Source: JAAYHC01 sp964483175 (GTDB taxonomy: Bacteria; Bacillota; UBA5301). From it: a stretch of DNA of 18,119 nt. The DNA lies in assembly GCA_964483175.1 (NCBI GenBank), contig CAZAAT010000047.1, forward strand, positions 1 to 18,119, in the 5' to 3' direction. Positions 1-6,844 of this stretch are shown here, one piece after another. Position numbers and translations under genes: made by a program. How positions within the stretch are numbered: position 1 is the stretch's first letter; every line of letters starts with the position of its first letter. Under the pieces are notes generated by a model. That model saw only the letters and a program-made list of their open reading frames with translations. It had not been told where the DNA came from and searched no databases.

Positions 1-777
1 CTCTCTCTCTACCCCGTTCATCTTGACTTGAGTTTCGTGGTAAAAATCAGCACAGTTTCCAATCGCATTACTACCGCCACCAACACAGGCAACTAGATAA
101 TCAGGCAACCTACCCTCAGCTGCTAAAATTTGCTCCTTAGCTTCTTTACCGATGATGGCTTGAAATTCTTTCACCATTTCTGGGTAGGGATCAGGCCCTA
201 CAGCAGAGCCGAGCATATAGAACGTATCTTTGTAGTTGGCGATTAGATCTTCCAAGGCGGCATCAACCGCATCCTTAAGGGTCCGGGTGCCGCGCTTAAC
301 CGGGATGACCTCTGCACCAAGTAATTTCATCCGGAAGACGTTTAGCGCTTGGCGCCGGCAATCTTCTTCACCCATGTAAATGTGGCATTCCATGTTAAAA
401 AGCGCACAAGCTGTAGCGGTGGCAACTCCATGCTGGCCTGCTCCGGTTTCAGCAATCACGCGTTCTTTGCCTAACCGCTTCGCCAGCAGAACTTGCCCGA
501 TGGTATTATTGATTTTATGGGCTCCGGTGTGATTAAGATCTTCGCGTTTGAGATAGATTTTGGCGCCGCCAAGTTTTTTGGTCAGGTTAGCGGCTAAATA
601 GAGCGGACTGGGCCGTCCTACGTAATGCTTGAAGTAGTAGGTGAGTTCTTGTTGGAAACTGGGATCATCCTTGTACTGTGCAAATGCCTGGCTGACCTCG
701 TCTAGCACAGCTTCCAGGCTCTCCGGTACATACCGACCGCCAAATTCACCATAATACATCGTTTCTGTTTGTCTCAT
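1..777 (-). CDS. trpB: Tryptophan synthase beta chain, N-terminal 259 codons (partial)
   Basis: PLP enzyme that condenses indole (passed from TrpA) with serine to give tryptophan in the cytoplasm. Seen: an N-terminal YYGEFGGRYVPESLEAVL block typical of TrpB1, the PLP-lysine motif HTGAHKINN with Lys88 (codon 514-516), ETGAGQHGVATA, IYMGEED, RQALNVFRM and the phosphate-binding GGGSNAIG near the window edge. The family is about 390-400 residues, so roughly the last third lies outside the window. Start chosen: ATG at 777 (minus strand), with an AGAGGAG ribosome site just upstream and a consensus promoter at 840-868. That makes trpB the first gene of its transcript rather than an internal gene of a classical trp operon. 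Whether trpA follows cannot be seen. The last few codons at the edge (Asn-Gly-Val-Glu-Arg-Glu, a CT repeat) do not match the expected I-G-V-E-[AP]-G-G and may be an edge artefact. Confidence 0.95.
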   Translation of the reverse strand, partial: MRQTETMYYGEFGGRYVPESLEAVLDEVSQAFAQYKDDPSFQQELTYYFKHYVGRPSPLYLAANLTKKLGGAKIYLKREDLNHTGAHKINNTIGQVLLAKRLGKERVIAETGAGQHGVATATACALFNMECHIYMGEEDCRRQALNVFRMKLLGAEVIPVKRGTRTLKDAVDAALEDLIANYKDTFYMLGSAVGPDPYPEMVKEFQAIIGKEAKEQILAAEGRLPDYLVACVGGGSNAIGNCADFYHETQVKMNGVERE

Positions 778-839
778 CTCAATTCTCCTCTCATCTTATC
801 TCAGCTAGTCTAAATTCGGCAGTAAAGCGAATTTGCTTC

Positions 840-868
840 ATATTATCTAATTCGGGAAAGAATGTCAA
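840..868 (-). promoter_or_regulatory. Sigma-A promoter of trpB
   Basis: On the minus strand a perfect -35 TTGACA (863-868) is followed after exactly 17 bases by TAATAT (840-845), one mismatch from the -10 consensus. Transcription should begin near 833, giving a leader of about 55 bases before the trpB ATG. That leader seems too short for a T-box or a peptide attenuator, and I see neither. No equally good promoter facing the gcvH side was found in the 778-956 gap. Confidence 0.82.
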
Positions 869-956
869 GATTAGAAGCTGCCATTTAGGGAGGTTTTGGG
901 TGATAGGTCGAGAAAAAAATGGTAGCGCCATGAGAGTATTGGAGGAGGAGAAAGCC

Positions 957-1382
957 ATGAAGCTAGCTGGATACAATTTTCCCGCGGACCTTTATTATGA
1001 ACAAAACCATTATTGGGCTAGGCTGGAAGGAGAGCTTGTGACCGTAGGCATTACCGATTATGGCCAGCAGGTTTCCGGAGAAATCATTCATTACCTAGCC
1101 CCAGCTATAGGCTCAGTGGTAGTCCAAGGCAAACCTTTTACTTCGCTTGAGGCTAGCAAATGGGTTGGCCAGGTGTATGCTCCAGTTTCCGGGAAAATAG
1201 TACAGGTTAACGAAGCGCTTCAGGAGGATGCATCACCTATTAACACCGATCCTTACGGGGAGGGTTGGCTAGTCAAAATTGAGCCCGCTGATTTAGGTGA
1301 GTTAGAAAATCTGTTCCGGGTTGAGACTGACAGCTTTAGAATCTGGATAGAAAATGAACTTTCTGTTACAGAAGGGGAGTAA
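957..1382 (+). CDS. gcvH: GcvH-like lipoyl carrier protein (glycine cleavage H protein family)
   Basis: Small cytoplasmic carrier that holds a lipoyl group on a lysine. In the glycine cleavage system it shuttles the aminomethyl group between the P, T and L proteins. Seen: 141 residues, KLAGYNFPADLYY at the N-terminus, VGITDYGQ, then SLEASKWVGQVYAPVSG, in which Lys68 (codon 1158-1160) is the expected lipoylation site, and NTDPYGEGWLVKI. The tail is slightly longer than in common H proteins (about 125-130 residues). Start ATG 957 is chosen for the strong GGAGGAGGAG site at 941-950; in-frame starts at 900 and 930 lack one. It is the first gene of an operon with the ligase and two radical SAM genes. 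No gcvT, gcvP or lpd is in the window, so it may be either the substrate on which lipoate is built or a general carrier. The family call is firm; the physiological partner is inferred. Confidence 0.9.
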   Translation: MKLAGYNFPADLYYEQNHYWARLEGELVTVGITDYGQQVSGEIIHYLAPAIGSVVVQGKPFTSLEASKWVGQVYAPVSGKIVQVNEALQEDASPINTDPYGEGWLVKIEPADLGELENLFRVETDSFRIWIENELSVTEGE

Positions 1383-1387
1383 CTGTA

Positions 1388-2467
1388 ATGGCGACTCGTT
1401 TTGACCGTAGCGAGTGGAGATTTATCGACCCTGGTCATATGCGAGCCTGCGAAAATATGGCCTGGGATGCAGCTTTGGTTGAAGAGATGACCGAATGCGG
1501 GCAGATGCCATTGTTCCGGTTTGAACAATTTCGGCCTCATTGCATACTGGTTGGTTTTCACCAGTCGGTTGAGCAAGAGGTCAACCTTGAGTATTGTGAG
1601 CGAAATGGAATAGAAATTAGCCGCCGGATCACTGGTGGTGGTGCTATTTATGAAGATGAGACTCAGGTCGGCTGGGAGTTTGTGGCACGCAAAGACGATC
1701 CTGTTTTGCCAAAATCAAAGTCCGAGCTTTTCGAGCTGATGGGTCTGGCGCTTGCTAAGGGCTTAACCTATTTAGGGCTGGAGGCCAAATTTCGCCCCAA
1801 AAATGATATCGAGGTTAACGGCAGGAAAATATCTGGCACGGGCGGCACCGAGTATGGAAACGCCATTTTTTTTCATGGTTCACTCTTGGTAGATTGGAAT
1901 ATTGAGCATATGGTCAATGCGCTAAACATTCCTATAGAGAAGTTCAATGATAAAGCGATCTCTGACATCAGACAGCGAGTTACCTGTCTGGCTTGGGAAT
2001 TAGGTGAAGCACCACCCGAAGATGAAATAAAACAAGCATTGATTAAGGGTTTCGAGGAAACTCTGAATATACACTTTGTCCCAGGGACATTTACTCAGTC
2101 CGAACAAAAACGTTATGAACGACTATTACCATATTATGAATCGCCGGAATGGGTTTTCCACATTCGGCGCAATCCGGTAGATAGTGCCCTGACCACTGTA
2201 ATGCGTAAAACCCCCGGTGGGCTGGTTAAGCTGACAGCTACCTTGGATAAGAAGGGCCGGCGAATTAAGCAGGCAATGTTCACCGGTGATTATTTTTGCA
2301 CACCTCCCCGAGCTATCATTGATTTAGAAAACCAATTAAAGAATGTGTCACTCAGCTCAGAAACGATCATCCCGCTACTCACGGATTTTTTTCACAGCGC
2401 ACAGATACCGGGGGTTTGTGTTGAAGACTTGTGGTCGCTGTTTGAACAGTTGATTCTAGAATTATAA
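1388..2467 (+). CDS. lplA: Lipoate-protein ligase A family protein (BPL/LplA/LipB fold)
   Basis: Enzyme class that attaches lipoate or octanoate to the carrier lysine through an acyl-AMP intermediate. Seen: 359 residues, with the conserved ISRRITGGGAIYEDE (Arg79-Arg80, Gly83-85), NDIEVNGRKISGTGG (Asn139, Asp140, Lys147, the usual adenylate-contacting lysine) and FHGSLLVDW. A C-terminal part of about 110 residues resembles the LplA accessory domain, so the protein is full length. No cysteine sits just before the RKISG motif, where LipM-type octanoyltransferases carry their nucleophile; this favours a ligase over an acyl-enzyme transferase, although I cannot align it here. The usual His-Asp after GGGA is replaced by Glu-Asp. 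Start ATG 1388 has GGGGAG at 1374-1379, inside the end of gcvH; the gap between the two genes is 5 bases. Context suggests it modifies the GcvH-like protein encoded just upstream. Confidence 0.88.
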   Translation: MATRFDRSEWRFIDPGHMRACENMAWDAALVEEMTECGQMPLFRFEQFRPHCILVGFHQSVEQEVNLEYCERNGIEISRRITGGGAIYEDETQVGWEFVARKDDPVLPKSKSELFELMGLALAKGLTYLGLEAKFRPKNDIEVNGRKISGTGGTEYGNAIFFHGSLLVDWNIEHMVNALNIPIEKFNDKAISDIRQRVTCLAWELGEAPPEDEIKQALIKGFEETLNIHFVPGTFTQSEQKRYERLLPYYESPEWVFHIRRNPVDSALTTVMRKTPGGLVKLTATLDKKGRRIKQAMFTGDYFCTPPRAIIDLENQLKNVSLSSETIIPLLTDFFHSAQIPGVCVEDLWSLFEQLILEL

Positions 2468-2481
2468 GGTGAGGATTGGTT

Positions 2482-3522
2482 ATGGCTAGTCAACTTCCCA
2501 TGACATTGGAGAGCCCGGAATATCTCAGGACGAGCATGGCCGCTGCGATGACCCTTGGACTAAAACCAGGACGGTTTTTTAGAGACACTAAATTGCGCTG
2601 TCTTAATCTCTTATTAACATATTCCGACGGGTGTCGAGGTCGATGTAGCTATTGCGGCCTGGCCAAGCAGCGAGAGACACCTGGAGAAAAAACCTTTATT
2701 CGCGTGAGCTGGCCAACCTATTCGATTGAAACGATTATGCAGCAGCTGACTACACGGCCTCATCCTTTTGAAAGGGTCTGCCTTTCGATGGTGACTCATC
2801 CGCAGGCTTTTCAAGATACCGTACAGCTGGTAAGTGAGTTTCGCAGGCGAACCGATTTGTTGATCAGTGTCTTGCTTGCACCGACGGCGCTACCTAATCT
2901 CGAAGCTAATCTGCAAGCCTTCAAGGACGCCGGGGCACAAATGTGCGGAATTGCCATAGATGCCGCCACGCCTGAGTTATTTGAAGCCCACCGGGGGAGT
3001 GGGGTAGCTGGACCTCATCGTTGGGAGCGGTACTGGCAGACGGTTTCTGAGGCGGTGGAGATTTTTGGTCGGCTTAGGGTCGGCGTTCATATGATGGTTG
3101 GACTCGGCGAGACCGAAGCTGAGATGATTCAGGTTATTGCAAAGGCCCACAACCTTGGGGCTCATACCCACTTGTTCAGCTTTTTTCCAGAGCCAGGCAG
3201 TGATCTGGCTGGTCGTGGCCAACCCCCGCTCGGCCAGTATCGCCGGGTTCAACTGGCACGGTATCTAATTAATGAGTGTGGACACGACGCTGACCGAATT
3301 ATATTGGATAGTGCCGGTAGGGTTGTTCATTTTGGATGCGATGTAGAGCCGGTTATTGCTTCAGGTGAGGCGTTTATGACTGCAGGATGTCACGGTAAGA
3401 CGTGCCGCTATGCCTGTAACCGACCATTTGGAAATGAACGTCCCTCCGAACCGTTACGCAACTATCCATTTCAGCCTGATGACCGTGATTTATTACTAAT
3501 TCGAGAACAACTAAAATCATGA
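2482..3522 (+). CDS. lipS1: Radical SAM protein, probable LipS1-type lipoyl synthase subunit
   Basis: Seen: 346 residues with a radical-SAM cluster motif C-x3-C-x2-C (Cys51, Cys55, Cys58 in SDGCRGRCSYCG) and a C-terminal cysteine group GCHGKTCRYACNRPFGNERP (Cys303, Cys308, Cys312), a likely site for an auxiliary iron-sulfur cluster. Known: LipS1 and LipS2 are two radical SAM proteins, related to biotin synthase rather than to LipA, that together insert the two sulfurs of lipoate; they were characterised in Thermococcus kodakarensis. Inferred: the position directly after gcvH and lplA, and beside a second radical SAM gene, fits this role well. Which gene is LipS1 and which LipS2 is assigned from memory of the C-terminal CNRP-type motif and could be swapped. 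Start: ATG 2482 with GAGG at 2471-2474 and a 7-base gap; the in-frame TTG at 2476 sits too close to that site. The gap to lplA is 14 bases. Confidence 0.72.
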   Translation: MASQLPMTLESPEYLRTSMAAAMTLGLKPGRFFRDTKLRCLNLLLTYSDGCRGRCSYCGLAKQRETPGEKTFIRVSWPTYSIETIMQQLTTRPHPFERVCLSMVTHPQAFQDTVQLVSEFRRRTDLLISVLLAPTALPNLEANLQAFKDAGAQMCGIAIDAATPELFEAHRGSGVAGPHRWERYWQTVSEAVEIFGRLRVGVHMMVGLGETEAEMIQVIAKAHNLGAHTHLFSFFPEPGSDLAGRGQPPLGQYRRVQLARYLINECGHDADRIILDSAGRVVHFGCDVEPVIASGEAFMTAGCHGKTCRYACNRPFGNERPSEPLRNYPFQPDDRDLLLIREQLKS

Positions 3523-4472
3523 ACGGAAAAACACTCTGGGTGGCTGCACCATCGGCAAAATCTTACGATAGTGGAGTAGGCTATCGTAACCTGCCCACTA
3601 CTTTCCCCTCTGTAAGCATCACTGGTGCCCAGTGCGCGCTGAATTGTGCTCACTGTGGGAAGCAGTTGTTGCGAGGCATGTTGGATGTAAGTCAACCTGG
3701 TGCACTAAGTGAGTTGATACCGAGACTGAGAGCAGCCGGTGCGTATGGGGTCTTGGTCAGCGGTGGTGCAGATCTTGGCGGCAAAGTTCCGTTACAAGAG
3801 AGATATGCGGAGCTGCAGCAGCTCAAGGAAGCCGGTTTTAAAGTTGTGGTCCATACTGGGTTGTTGCGTCGAGAGGAGGCACGCCAGTTGAAGGCCATTG
3901 GTATTGACCAGGTTTTGTTTGACTTAATAGGCGATGATGTTACAATTCAGAATGTCTACCATCTCTCGCATAAAGCCGCGGACTATCGGCGAACGCTTGA
4001 AGATCTCTGTGCAGAAGGGCTAACAGTAGTTCCACATGTCATAGTCGGGCTCAACTTTGGCAGCATTTCTTCCGGGGAGTTACGGGCGATTGAGTGGGCA
4101 GCTGAATCTTCGGTGCCGGGTTTAGTAATTGTGGTTTTGTCACCGCTCCCAGAAACCATGATGGCCAGGGTGAGTCCGCCAGGGGCCGCTGAGGTTGCTG
4201 AACTTCTTAAGGCTGCTCGGGAGCGCTTTGCTGATCGAAGTGTAATGTTGGGATGTGCCAGACCGGCTAATGCGGAAAAGGAAGATCTGGAGCGCATCGC
4301 GGTTGACATAGGTGTTGATGGGATCGCCTATGCTGCCGGGAATACCATTAAATATGCAGAAACAAAGGGCTATTCCGTTAGGTTCTTTCCGGGCTGCTGT
4401 TCCATACTTGCCGGTAATATGGTTGAAAAATTCCTGCCGAAAACGGTTGACAAAATCAATCTTTCCAGTTAA
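3519..4472 (+). CDS. lipS2: Radical SAM protein, probable LipS2-type lipoyl synthase subunit
   Basis: Seen: 317 residues, radical-SAM motif C-x3-C-x2-C (Cys39, Cys43, Cys46 in AQCALNCAHCGKQ), a TIM-barrel-like run of alternating hydrophobic strands (for example GVLVSGGAD, VPHVIVGL, GLVIVVLSPL), and further cysteines late in the protein (Cys246 in LGCARP, and adjacent Cys293-Cys294 in FFPGCCSI) that could bind a second cluster. The start ATG overlaps the stop of the preceding radical SAM gene (ATGA), so translation is probably coupled; the ribosome site is weak. Inferred partner of the upstream protein in making the lipoyl group on the GcvH-like carrier. The 3' end also carries the tRNA-Asn promoter. 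Other radical SAM roles cannot be excluded from sequence alone, but a neighbouring lipoate ligase and H protein make the LipS reading the simplest. Confidence 0.7.
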   Translation: MNGKTLWVAAPSAKSYDSGVGYRNLPTTFPSVSITGAQCALNCAHCGKQLLRGMLDVSQPGALSELIPRLRAAGAYGVLVSGGADLGGKVPLQERYAELQQLKEAGFKVVVHTGLLRREEARQLKAIGIDQVLFDLIGDDVTIQNVYHLSHKAADYRRTLEDLCAEGLTVVPHVIVGLNFGSISSGELRAIEWAAESSVPGLVIVVLSPLPETMMARVSPPGAAEVAELLKAARERFADRSVMLGCARPANAEKEDLERIAVDIGVDGIAYAAGNTIKYAETKGYSVRFFPGCCSILAGNMVEKFLPKTVDKINLSS

Positions 4473-4475
4473 AAT
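4447..4475 (+). promoter_or_regulatory. Sigma-A promoter of tRNA-Asn, overlapping the end of lipS2
   Basis: A perfect -35 TTGACA (4447-4452) and, after 17 bases, TAAAAT (4470-4475). The -35 lies in coding sequence (residues near Val-Asp-Lys) and the first three bases of the -10 are the lipS2 TAA stop codon. Transcription would begin near 4482, about 27 bases before the tRNA. Confidence 0.78.
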
Positions 4476-4508
4476 AGCTAATGTAATCAAACTTAATTAC
4501 TAATTCGC

Positions 4509-4583
4509 TCCTCGGTAGCTCAATGGTAGAGCACCCGGCTGTTAACCGGGTGGTTGCTGGTTCGAGCCCAGCCCGGGGAGCCA
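4509..4583 (+). tRNA. tRNA-Asn (anticodon GUU), CCA encoded
   Basis: A full cloverleaf can be drawn: acceptor TCCTCGG (4509-4515) against CCGGGGA (4573-4579), with one U-G pair; U8-A9; D stem GCTC/GAGC; anticodon stem CCCGG/CCGGG around the loop CTGTTAA; T stem GCTGG/CCAGC around TTCGAGC; discriminator G73; and a genomically encoded CCA. The anticodon GTT reads AAC/AAU codons. It stands alone between the lipoyl operon and sleB, with its own promoter and terminator. Confidence 0.97.
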
Positions 4584-4591
4584 ATTTTTTC

Positions 4592-4618
4592 ACCAGCTTT
4601 CGCGAGCTGGTTTTTTTA
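4592..4618 (+). terminator. Rho-independent terminator after tRNA-Asn
   Basis: Perfect 7-bp inverted repeat ACCAGCT (4592-4598) / AGCTGGT (4605-4611) with a short TTCGCG loop, followed by a T run through 4617. It should end both the tRNA transcript and read-through from the lipoyl operon, since no hairpin lies between lipS2 and the tRNA. Confidence 0.88.
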
Positions 4619-4645
4619 TTGTTTTCAGATTGGAAATAATACCAA

Positions 4646-4675
4646 GCATAAGCCTATCCTGGTTTACCGACACTA
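4646..4675 (+). promoter_or_regulatory. Possible sigma-G/sigma-F forespore promoter of sleB
   Basis: GCATA (4646-4650), an 18-base spacer, then GACACTA (4669-4675). This resembles the SigG pattern (G-H-A-T-R, 18 bases, C-A-T-W-M-T-A), with two mismatches in the -10. In Bacillus subtilis sleB-ypeB is transcribed in the forespore under SigG. No sigma-A promoter is apparent in this gap. The match is imperfect, so the call is tentative. Confidence 0.35.
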
Positions 4676-4710
4676 AAAGTGCTGTAATTTCAGTTTTGAG
4701 GTGAGTCAGG

Positions 4711-5457
4711 ATGAACAAAACAGTAAAGTGGATTTTACTAGGATTGTGTCTACCATTGCTTATAGCGGCGATAACCCATGACCCTCTTCAGATACTGGCC
4801 CAGACCAGACGTCCTACATTGTACTGGGGTACCCCAGAAGCAGCTCATGTCTTTGATGTTCAGGCTAAACTTAAACAATGGGGATATTATGATGGCCCTA
4901 TTGACGGCAGTTATACCGGCAGAACATTTGAAGCCGTGCGCCAATTTCAGAGCCGCAATGGCTTAAGGGTCGATGGTCAGGTTGGGCCACAAACTTGGCA
5001 AGCATTAGGTTTTCCAGTTACAGGTGTCGGTGGAGGCGGGGCTGGTGCTGGAGCGCGTCCTCAAGCAAGGACTGTGGCCGCGACTAGTGGTGCTGTTTCC
5101 CGGCGTGACGACTCAGGTCTGTTAGCACGAGTTATAAATGGGGAAGCTGAAGCAGAGCCTTATGTTGGCAAGGTCGCTGTTGCTGCAGTTATTCTCAACA
5201 GAGTCAGAGACTCCCGTTTCCCTAATTCTTTGTCCGGTGTTATTTATCAACCGTTGGCTTTTGAATCGGTCGCTAATGGCCAAATTTGGCGGCGTCCGCC
5301 GAGTGCCGATTCTATTCGGGCTGCTCAAGACGCCTTAAACGGGTGGGATCCAACATATGGGGCAGTCTTCTTTTGGAATCCTTCCAAACGAGTAAACCCC
5401 TGGGTTTGGTCTCGAAAGATTATTTCACGCATTGGCAATCACGTTTTCGCCAGGTAA
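4711..5457 (+). CDS. sleB: Spore cortex-lytic enzyme SleB
   Basis: Lytic transglycosylase stored in the dormant spore that cleaves cortex peptidoglycan (muramic-delta-lactam glycan) during germination. Seen: 248 residues; an N-terminal hydrophobic export signal (about residues 6-22); a peptidoglycan-binding domain at about 46-100 (VQAKLKQWGYYDGPIDG, then VRQFQSRNGLRVDGQVGPQTW); a Gly/Ala-rich linker (105-130); and a C-terminal hydrolase_2 catalytic domain with LLARVINGEAEAEP, where Glu145 is the expected catalytic acid, VAAVILNRV and FPNSLSGVIYQP. Start ATG 4711 follows GAGGTGAG. It is followed after 25 bases by ypeB, its obligate partner in spores. The pair is strong evidence for an endospore former. 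Confidence 0.95.
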   Translation: MNKTVKWILLGLCLPLLIAAITHDPLQILAQTRRPTLYWGTPEAAHVFDVQAKLKQWGYYDGPIDGSYTGRTFEAVRQFQSRNGLRVDGQVGPQTWQALGFPVTGVGGGGAGAGARPQARTVAATSGAVSRRDDSGLLARVINGEAEAEPYVGKVAVAAVILNRVRDSRFPNSLSGVIYQPLAFESVANGQIWRRPPSADSIRAAQDALNGWDPTYGAVFFWNPSKRVNPWVWSRKIISRIGNHVFAR

Positions 5458-5482
5458 AAAAGTGATGACGGGAGAGATAGAT

Positions 5483-6844
5483 ATGCGACGTACTTGGCCC
5501 ACAATGCTTATTAGTTTACTTCTGATTGCTGGTATAGGATACTGGGGGTATACCCAGTACATCGCTAGGCAACAGATTGAAAACTTGCTGTCCAATCAAT
5601 ATCAACAGTCATTTTACCAGCTGATTAGTGCGGTGGAAAGCGCGCAGGTCACTGCGGCAAAAAGCCTGGTCTCCGGTTCGGCAAGAGAGAATATTGTTAA
5701 TTTATCGGAGCTCTGGCGCCAAGCTGACATCGCAAAACAAAACCTCGATAACCTGCCGATTTCTCATCCGGTTTTGAGTCGGACATCAACGTTTCTGACT
5801 CAGTTGGCTGATTATGGTTATAGTTTGGCTAGGCAAAACGCTGATGGACGTCCCACTACCAACGAACAATGGGAAAAGCTCGCCAAATTACGCGATGAGG
5901 CTGCCTATTTAAGTAGGGAACTGCATAAGGCTCATGATGAAACAATTAGTGGTGCCGGCGTAAGATGGTCTGAATTCGCTTCTAGCGCTCGCAACCGTGT
6001 ACAAAACGTTAGCGCTCAGGGCATAGGCGTACACTTCGACCGCATTGACAAACAGATGGTTGAATATCCGACTCTAATTTATGATGGGCCATTTTCGGAT
6101 CATGTCACCAACGCTCGACCAAAGGGAATCGCTGGTGAGGAAGTGGACGAGAATGAAGCTGTCAATGCCGTGCGCAGGTTCTTGGCGAATAGCGGGTCAG
6201 ATCAGATGAACGTTGATGTTCAAGGGAAAATTGATGGTCGGATCCCAGCATATCACGTGATGGTTCAACCTCAAGGCAACGCCCGAAATATTCGTGCTGA
6301 TGTGACGGTTAGCCGTCAAGGCGGCAGGGTAGTTACAATGCTGAATTCACGTCGGCCGGGGGAAGCCACGATTGACCTGAATAGAGCAGAGGAGTTGGCC
6401 AAAGAGTTTCTGGCCCAACAAGGTTTTAACAGCATGGTGCCAAGCTACCGCCTGAAACAAGAAGGCTCGGCAGTGATCATCTTTGTGGCCAAAGAGGATG
6501 AAGTGATAATCTACCCCGATCAGCTGAAGGTAAAAGTTAGTCTGGATAATGGCGAGATTATCGGATTTGATGCAACTCAGTATTATATGAATCATCAACA
6601 GCGCAAACTTCCGGAGCCAAAAATCTCAGCCGATGAGGCCAAACGACTGGTAAACCCCAGATTGCAGGTGGAGAGTATCCGATTGGCGGTAATCCCCCTA
6701 CCAACCCTTACTGAAGTTTTATGTTGGGAGGTCAGATGCAAGCTCAACGATGAGACCTATTTGGTCTACCTGGAAGCTCAGACCGGCGATGAGGAGCAAA
6801 TCCTCCAACTAGTGGATGCCGAAGAAGGAACCCTGGTTATTTAG
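5483..6844 (+). CDS. ypeB: Germination protein YpeB
   Basis: Spore inner-membrane protein needed for SleB to be assembled and kept stable in the dormant spore; the two depend on each other. Seen: 453 residues (the B. subtilis protein is about 450), one N-terminal membrane anchor (about residues 6-24), a long helical N-terminal domain, then PepSY-like repeats in the C-terminal half (for example DENEAVNAVRRFL, LNRAEELAKEFLAQQGF and SADEAKRLVNPRL each open such a repeat). Start ATG 5483 is chosen for the GGGAGAG site at 5470-5476; ATGs at 5432 and 5465 in the same frame are less well placed. The last 8 bases overlap the end of a convergent gene. Confidence 0.93.
   Translation: MRRTWPTMLISLLLIAGIGYWGYTQYIARQQIENLLSNQYQQSFYQLISAVESAQVTAAKSLVSGSARENIVNLSELWRQADIAKQNLDNLPISHPVLSRTSTFLTQLADYGYSLARQNADGRPTTNEQWEKLAKLRDEAAYLSRELHKAHDETISGAGVRWSEFASSARNRVQNVSAQGIGVHFDRIDKQMVEYPTLIYDGPFSDHVTNARPKGIAGEEVDENEAVNAVRRFLANSGSDQMNVDVQGKIDGRIPAYHVMVQPQGNARNIRADVTVSRQGGRVVTMLNSRRPGEATIDLNRAEELAKEFLAQQGFNSMVPSYRLKQEGSAVIIFVAKEDEVIIYPDQLKVKVSLDNGEIIGFDATQYYMNHQQRKLPEPKISADEAKRLVNPRLQVESIRLAVIPLPTLTEVLCWEVRCKLNDETYLVYLEAQTGDEEQILQLVDAEEGTLVI

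Noticed and set aside
2482..4472. Reading the two radical SAM genes as biotin synthase (bioB) or as canonical LipA
   Set aside because: Neither has LipA's N-terminal C-x4-C-x5-C motif or the typical BioB motifs, and the neighbours are H protein and lipoate ligase.
3983..4490. Long reverse-strand open frames opposite lipS2
   Set aside because: They mirror a well-supported radical SAM gene, have no ribosome sites or family motifs, and look like antisense shadows.
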